Shown here piece after piece: positions 60,860 to 64,000 of a DNA stretch of 64,000 bases. Position 1 is the first letter of the stretch. The number at the start of each line of letters is the position of its first letter. The notes beneath the pieces were generated by a model. The model saw only the letters and a list, made by a program, of their open reading frames with translations. It was not told the origin of the DNA and did no database searches. Where the stretch lies: assembly GCA_036388555.1 (NCBI GenBank), contig DASVRP010000004.1:62001-126000 (forward strand). The letters run 5' to 3'. This stretch comes from UBA4665 sp036388555 (GTDB taxonomy: Bacteria; Patescibacteriota; Saccharimonadia; Saccharimonadales; UBA4665). The position numbers were made by a program, and so were the translations under genes.

Positions 60860-61534
60860 ATGGCTGCAAATACTCCTACATATAAAGCAGACGGTACGAA
60901 GGCAACGACAGCCGCGAAGCTCGATGCAGCTGTCTTCGGTGTCGTTCCTGACAACCATGACCTGCTGAAGACTGCATACACTGCATATCTGTCAAATGGC
61001 CGTACCCGCAACGCTGTCACCAAGACCCGCGGTCTTGTCAGTGGTGGTGGTAAGAAGCCATGGAAGCAGAAGGGTACCGGACGTGCCCGTTTCGGTTCAT
61101 CGCGCAACCCGATCTGGCGTGGCGGTGGTATCGCTTTCGGTCCTACCGGCCAAGAGAACTATATGAAGAGCATGAATGTCAAAGCTAAGCGGCTGGCGAT
61201 CCGTCAGGCACTCAGCTTGGCCCACGAAGCCGGCAATGTCATCGTCATCGACAACGTCTCCGCTGAAGCCGGCAAGACTGCCGCATTCGCAGGTCTGCTC
61301 ACTAAAGTCGGTGCCGCACGCCGCACGCTTGTCGTCGTCGACAAGCTTACCGATGACATCGTCCGGGCATCTAATAACCTCAGCGACGTCAAACTCATCT
61401 CGGCCAAGTACCTGAACACGTTCGATACACTGAATGCCGACACGATAGTCGTCACTAAGCCGGCCCTCGATATCATCAGCGAATGGCTGGGTACAGAATC
61501 CGCCAAGTCTCCTGAGACGAAAGAGGAGGCATAA
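60860..61534 (+). CDS. rplD: 50S ribosomal protein L4
   Basis: 224 residues. The internal loop RGLVSGGGKKPWKQKGTGRA and FGPTGQENY are characteristic. In E. coli, L4 represses its own operon at the S10 leader; the structured rplC leader here is a candidate equivalent site. Confidence 0.97.
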   Translation: MAANTPTYKADGTKATTAAKLDAAVFGVVPDNHDLLKTAYTAYLSNGRTRNAVTKTRGLVSGGGKKPWKQKGTGRARFGSSRNPIWRGGGIAFGPTGQENYMKSMNVKAKRLAIRQALSLAHEAGNVIVIDNVSAEAGKTAAFAGLLTKVGAARRTLVVVDKLTDDIVRASNNLSDVKLISAKYLNTFDTLNADTIVVTKPALDIISEWLGTESAKSPETKEEA

Positions 61535-61536
61535 CT

Positions 61537-61962
61537 ATGAGTTTATCGTTACTACTCATTCCGCGTGTCAGCGAAAAGGCCTACGGCCTGAGCCAGGTCC
61601 GTAACACCTACGTCTTCGATGTCGAGCGTGCAGCCAACAAGCACAGCATCGCCCGCGCCGTCGAAGCTCAATACAAAGTGACCGTGACTGAAGTTAATAC
61701 TATCAACGCCAAAGGTAAATCGAAGCGCACCGTGCGCAAAGGCGGACGCCCGACGATGGGACGCACCAGCGACGTCAAGAAAGCCTACGTCACGCTGAAA
61801 GCCGGCGATTCTATGCCGATCTTCACCGCTATCGAAGAAGCCTCCGCCAAGGAAGCTGCAACCAATGAGAAACTCGCCAAGGTAGCTGAAAAGGCTGCAG
61901 CAAAACAAGAGAAGAGCGCTGCGAAGCAGGCGAAAAAGGAAGCTAAAGAGGGAGACAAATAA
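61537..61962 (+). CDS. rplW: 50S ribosomal protein L23
   Basis: 141 residues. The L23 core (PRVSEKAYGLSQVRNTYVFDV, KAYVTLKAGD) ends near residue 95. About 45 further residues form a Lys/Ala-rich extension absent from E. coli L23. L23 lines the exit-tunnel rim and is the trigger-factor docking site. The stop overlaps the rplB start by one base. Confidence 0.96.
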   Translation: MSLSLLLIPRVSEKAYGLSQVRNTYVFDVERAANKHSIARAVEAQYKVTVTEVNTINAKGKSKRTVRKGGRPTMGRTSDVKKAYVTLKAGDSMPIFTAIEEASAKEAATNEKLAKVAEKAAAKQEKSAAKQAKKEAKEGDK

Positions 61963-62798
61963 TGGCTATCATCGCATACAAACCGACGACTCCCGGCCGC
62001 CGCGGTATGACGAGCATCAGCTCGCGCGACATAACGACCAAGAAGCCGCTGCGCAGCCTGATCGTCATCAAGACCCGCACTAACGGGCGCAACAACCAAG
62101 GCCGGATTACCACCCGACACCGCGGTGGCGGCGCCAAGCAGTTCTACCGCCTGGTCAACTTCCGTTTCGAAGCCGGGAAGACAGCGACCGTCGAGCACAT
62201 CGAGTATGACCCGAACCGCTCGGCCCGCATCGCCCGCATCAAAGACAATTCCGGCCAGTACCACTACATCCTGGCAGCTAACGGTATGACGGTCGGACAG
62301 ACCATCTCCAGCGGCGAGGGCTCTCCGATTGAGACCGGCAATCGCCTGGCACTTAAGAATATTCCTGTCGGTAGCACCATCCACGCTATCGAGCTTCAGC
62401 CCGGCCGCGGTGCCCAGCTGGTACGCAGTGCCGGCAACAGCGCCCAGCTTATGGCTAAAGAGGGTGAATACGCCCAGGTCCGCCTGCCATCGGGCGAAGT
62501 CCGCAAAATCCTGGTCGAATGTATGGCCAGCATCGGTTCACTCGGTAACGAGCAGCACCAGAACGTCAAGATCGGTAAGGCCGGTCGCAACCGCAACAAG
62601 GGCTGGCGCCCGAGTGTCCGCGGTGTCGTCATGAACGCCGTCGATCACCCGCACGGTGGTGGTGATGGTGGCCGTCATCGTATGGCAAAGGCGCCTCGTA
62701 CGCCTTGGGGCCAGAAGACACTTGGCTTCAAGACCCGCCGCCGTAAGTCAACAACTAATATGATCGTAAGAAGCCGGTCACTGGCTAAGAGGAAATAA
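61962..62798 (+). CDS. rplB: 50S ribosomal protein L2
   Basis: 278 residues. RNA-binding and peptidyl-transferase-proximal motifs are complete, including NAVDHPHGGGDGGRH with the conserved histidine. It starts inside the rplW stop (TAATG). Confidence 0.98.
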   Translation: MAIIAYKPTTPGRRGMTSISSRDITTKKPLRSLIVIKTRTNGRNNQGRITTRHRGGGAKQFYRLVNFRFEAGKTATVEHIEYDPNRSARIARIKDNSGQYHYILAANGMTVGQTISSGEGSPIETGNRLALKNIPVGSTIHAIELQPGRGAQLVRSAGNSAQLMAKEGEYAQVRLPSGEVRKILVECMASIGSLGNEQHQNVKIGKAGRNRNKGWRPSVRGVVMNAVDHPHGGGDGGRHRMAKAPRTPWGQKTLGFKTRRRKSTTNMIVRSRSLAKRK

Positions 62799-62800
62799 TC

Positions 62801-63070
62801 ATGAGTAGATCACTGAAAAAAGGTCCGTTCCTCGATCCAAAACTGATGAAAAAGGTTTTGGCTCTTGGCTCAGACGACCGCACCATCATCAAGACCTGGG
62901 CCCGTGCCAGCACGATAACCCCGGATTTCCTGGGCCGCACGATCGCCGTACATAACGGCAAGGTGCATGTCCCTGTCTTCATCACCGAGAACATGGTCGG
63001 CCATAAGCTCGGCGAATTTAGCCCGACACGTAAGTTCCGCAACCATGGCGGTAAGCTGGCGAAGAGGTAA
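62801..63070 (+). CDS. rpsS: 30S ribosomal protein S19
   Basis: 89 residues, normal length. MSRSLKKGPFLDPKLMKKV and GHKLGEFSPTRKFRNHGG are diagnostic. Two bases separate it from each neighbour. Confidence 0.98.
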   Translation: MSRSLKKGPFLDPKLMKKVLALGSDDRTIIKTWARASTITPDFLGRTIAVHNGKVHVPVFITENMVGHKLGEFSPTRKFRNHGGKLAKR

Positions 63071-63072
63071 TC

Positions 63073-63555
63073 ATGAGTGTAGACACAACTGCAACCAAAG
63101 GTGTCCTGGCTGTCGCCAAAGGCGTCCGGATGAGCCCGCGCAAAGTCGGCGTAGTCGCTGACCTCGTCCGCGGCCGCACCGTCGAAGATGCACTCGTCAT
63201 CCTGGCCAACACGCCACGCCGTTCTGCATTGCCCGTCATCAAGGCGATCGAATCGGCACGCGCTAATGCTGACCACAACCACGGCCTGAAGCCAAAGACG
63301 CTCCGTATTACCGAGATCACAGTCAACCACGGCCCTCGCATCAAGCGCTACCGACCGGCTGCCCACGGCCGTGCATTACCGTTCCAGCGCCGCACCAGCC
63401 ATATCCGTGTCGTCGTTGACGGTGATATCCGTGAAGTCAAGAAACCGGCTGCCAGCTCAGCGAGAGTAACTTCCGCCGCAGCTTCCGATGCGAAGCCAAG
63501 CAAAGCTACGACCGCAGCCAAGCCGGCAACAAAGTCAAAGAAGGAGGACAAATAA
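63073..63555 (+). CDS. rplV: 50S ribosomal protein L22
   Basis: 160 residues. The core (VRMSPRKVGVVADLVRGRTV, ARANADHNHGL) and tunnel hairpin (FQRRTSHIRVVV) are followed by an Ala/Ser/Lys-rich extension of about 45 residues. The stop overlaps the rpsC start. Confidence 0.96.
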   Translation: MSVDTTATKGVLAVAKGVRMSPRKVGVVADLVRGRTVEDALVILANTPRRSALPVIKAIESARANADHNHGLKPKTLRITEITVNHGPRIKRYRPAAHGRALPFQRRTSHIRVVVDGDIREVKKPAASSARVTSAAASDAKPSKATTAAKPATKSKKEDK

Positions 63556-64000
63556 TGGGCCAGAAAGTTAACCCCATCAGCATGCGCCTCCAGCTCAACA
63601 AGGACTGGCGCAGCAAATGGTTCGCTACCCGGCGCGATTACGCAGGCTACCTCAAGGATGACCTGTCGATACGCCGCATGATCGCCAAGAACCTCGGTTC
63701 CCGCGCATCTATCAACAAGGTCGACATCGAGCGCTCACCGAACCTCGTCACAGTCACGATCACTACTGCCAAACCGGGTGTCGTGATCGGCCGCGGTGGC
63801 CAGGGCGCGCAGGAGCTGAAAGCTGCCATCGAAAAGGTCTACAAAGTTCCCGTACGCGTCAACATTGATGAGATCAAAAAATCAGAACTGTACGCCAAGC
63901 TGGTCGCTGAGAACATCGCCCACCAGCTGGAACGCCGTATGAGTTTCCGCCGCGCGATCAAGTCTTCGGCTGCAGCTACGATGCGTGCCGGTGCACTCGG
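63555..64000 (+). CDS. rpsC: 30S ribosomal protein S3, 3'-truncated
   Basis: The first 148 or so codons are inside the window. MGQKVNPISMRLQLNKDW and the KH domain with GRGGQGAQELKAAIE identify S3. It starts at ATG 63555 within the rplV stop, after AAGGAGGAC, and runs off the end. Confidence 0.96.
   Translation, partial: MGQKVNPISMRLQLNKDWRSKWFATRRDYAGYLKDDLSIRRMIAKNLGSRASINKVDIERSPNLVTVTITTAKPGVVIGRGGQGAQELKAAIEKVYKVPVRVNIDEIKKSELYAKLVAENIAHQLERRMSFRRAIKSSAAATMRAGAL

Overview
The window looks like part of a reduced genome from a Patescibacteria/CPR bacterium, most likely Saccharibacteria (TM7). This is inferred from gene content and architecture, not from a database search. The genes are short and tightly packed. 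All three standard stop codons terminate well-known genes, so a code with TGA reassigned is excluded. No amino-acid or cofactor biosynthesis is present. The accessory genes suit a surface-attached, host-dependent cell: a pilus-type ATPase, a CAP-domain exoprotein, membrane-anchored metalloproteases, an M1 aminopeptidase and a WhiB-type regulator. WhiB regulators are otherwise known from Actinobacteria, the usual hosts of Saccharibacteria.

Layout. 1-4.6 kb: 3' end of gatB, a NUDIX hydrolase, a GT4 glycosyltransferase, galU and two small YtxG/YtxH-like membrane proteins. 4.7-13.5 kb: dnaE, an orphan HExxH protein, a CAP-domain protein, NUDIX plus SpoU methyltransferase, a PilB/GspE ATPase and a WhiB-like protein. 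13.6-21.3 kb: rplS, a kinase-like protein, rnhB, DUF1653, yraN, an ABC-2 exporter and an M1 aminopeptidase. 21.4-29.3 kb: nusA behind an apparent attenuator, small unknown genes, a very large palindrome joined to a CIRCE operator, clpC, a membrane metallopeptidase and radA. 29.3-44.5 kb: a class A PBP, tyrS, a methyltransferase, recG, rsmD, tRNA-Leu, hisS, tig, and clpP behind a perfect CIRCE. 44.8-64 kb: rpoB, rpoC, rpsL, rpsG, fusA, tuf, rpsJ, rplC, rplD, rplW, rplB, rpsS, rplV and rpsC. Small unknown genes are wedged repeatedly into this last block.

Expression. About a dozen genes have a sigma-70 -10 box ending only 5-9 nt before the start codon and no Shine-Dalgarno sequence, which predicts leaderless mRNAs. 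The housekeeping operons (nusA, clpC, rpsL, tuf, rpsJ, rplC) instead have leaders and Shine-Dalgarno sites, and two of them (nusA, rplC) carry terminator-like hairpins in the leader. clpC and clpP share an HrcA/CIRCE operator whose 9-nt spacer contains the -35 box.

Most unusual points: the WhiB-like protein; loss of the zinc cysteines at both zinc sites of RNA polymerase beta' and in the pilus ATPase; an EF-G with NKIN instead of NKxD; three small genes each broken by one in-frame stop but otherwise open; and two nested palindromes of 130-200 bp, each beside one of those interrupted genes.
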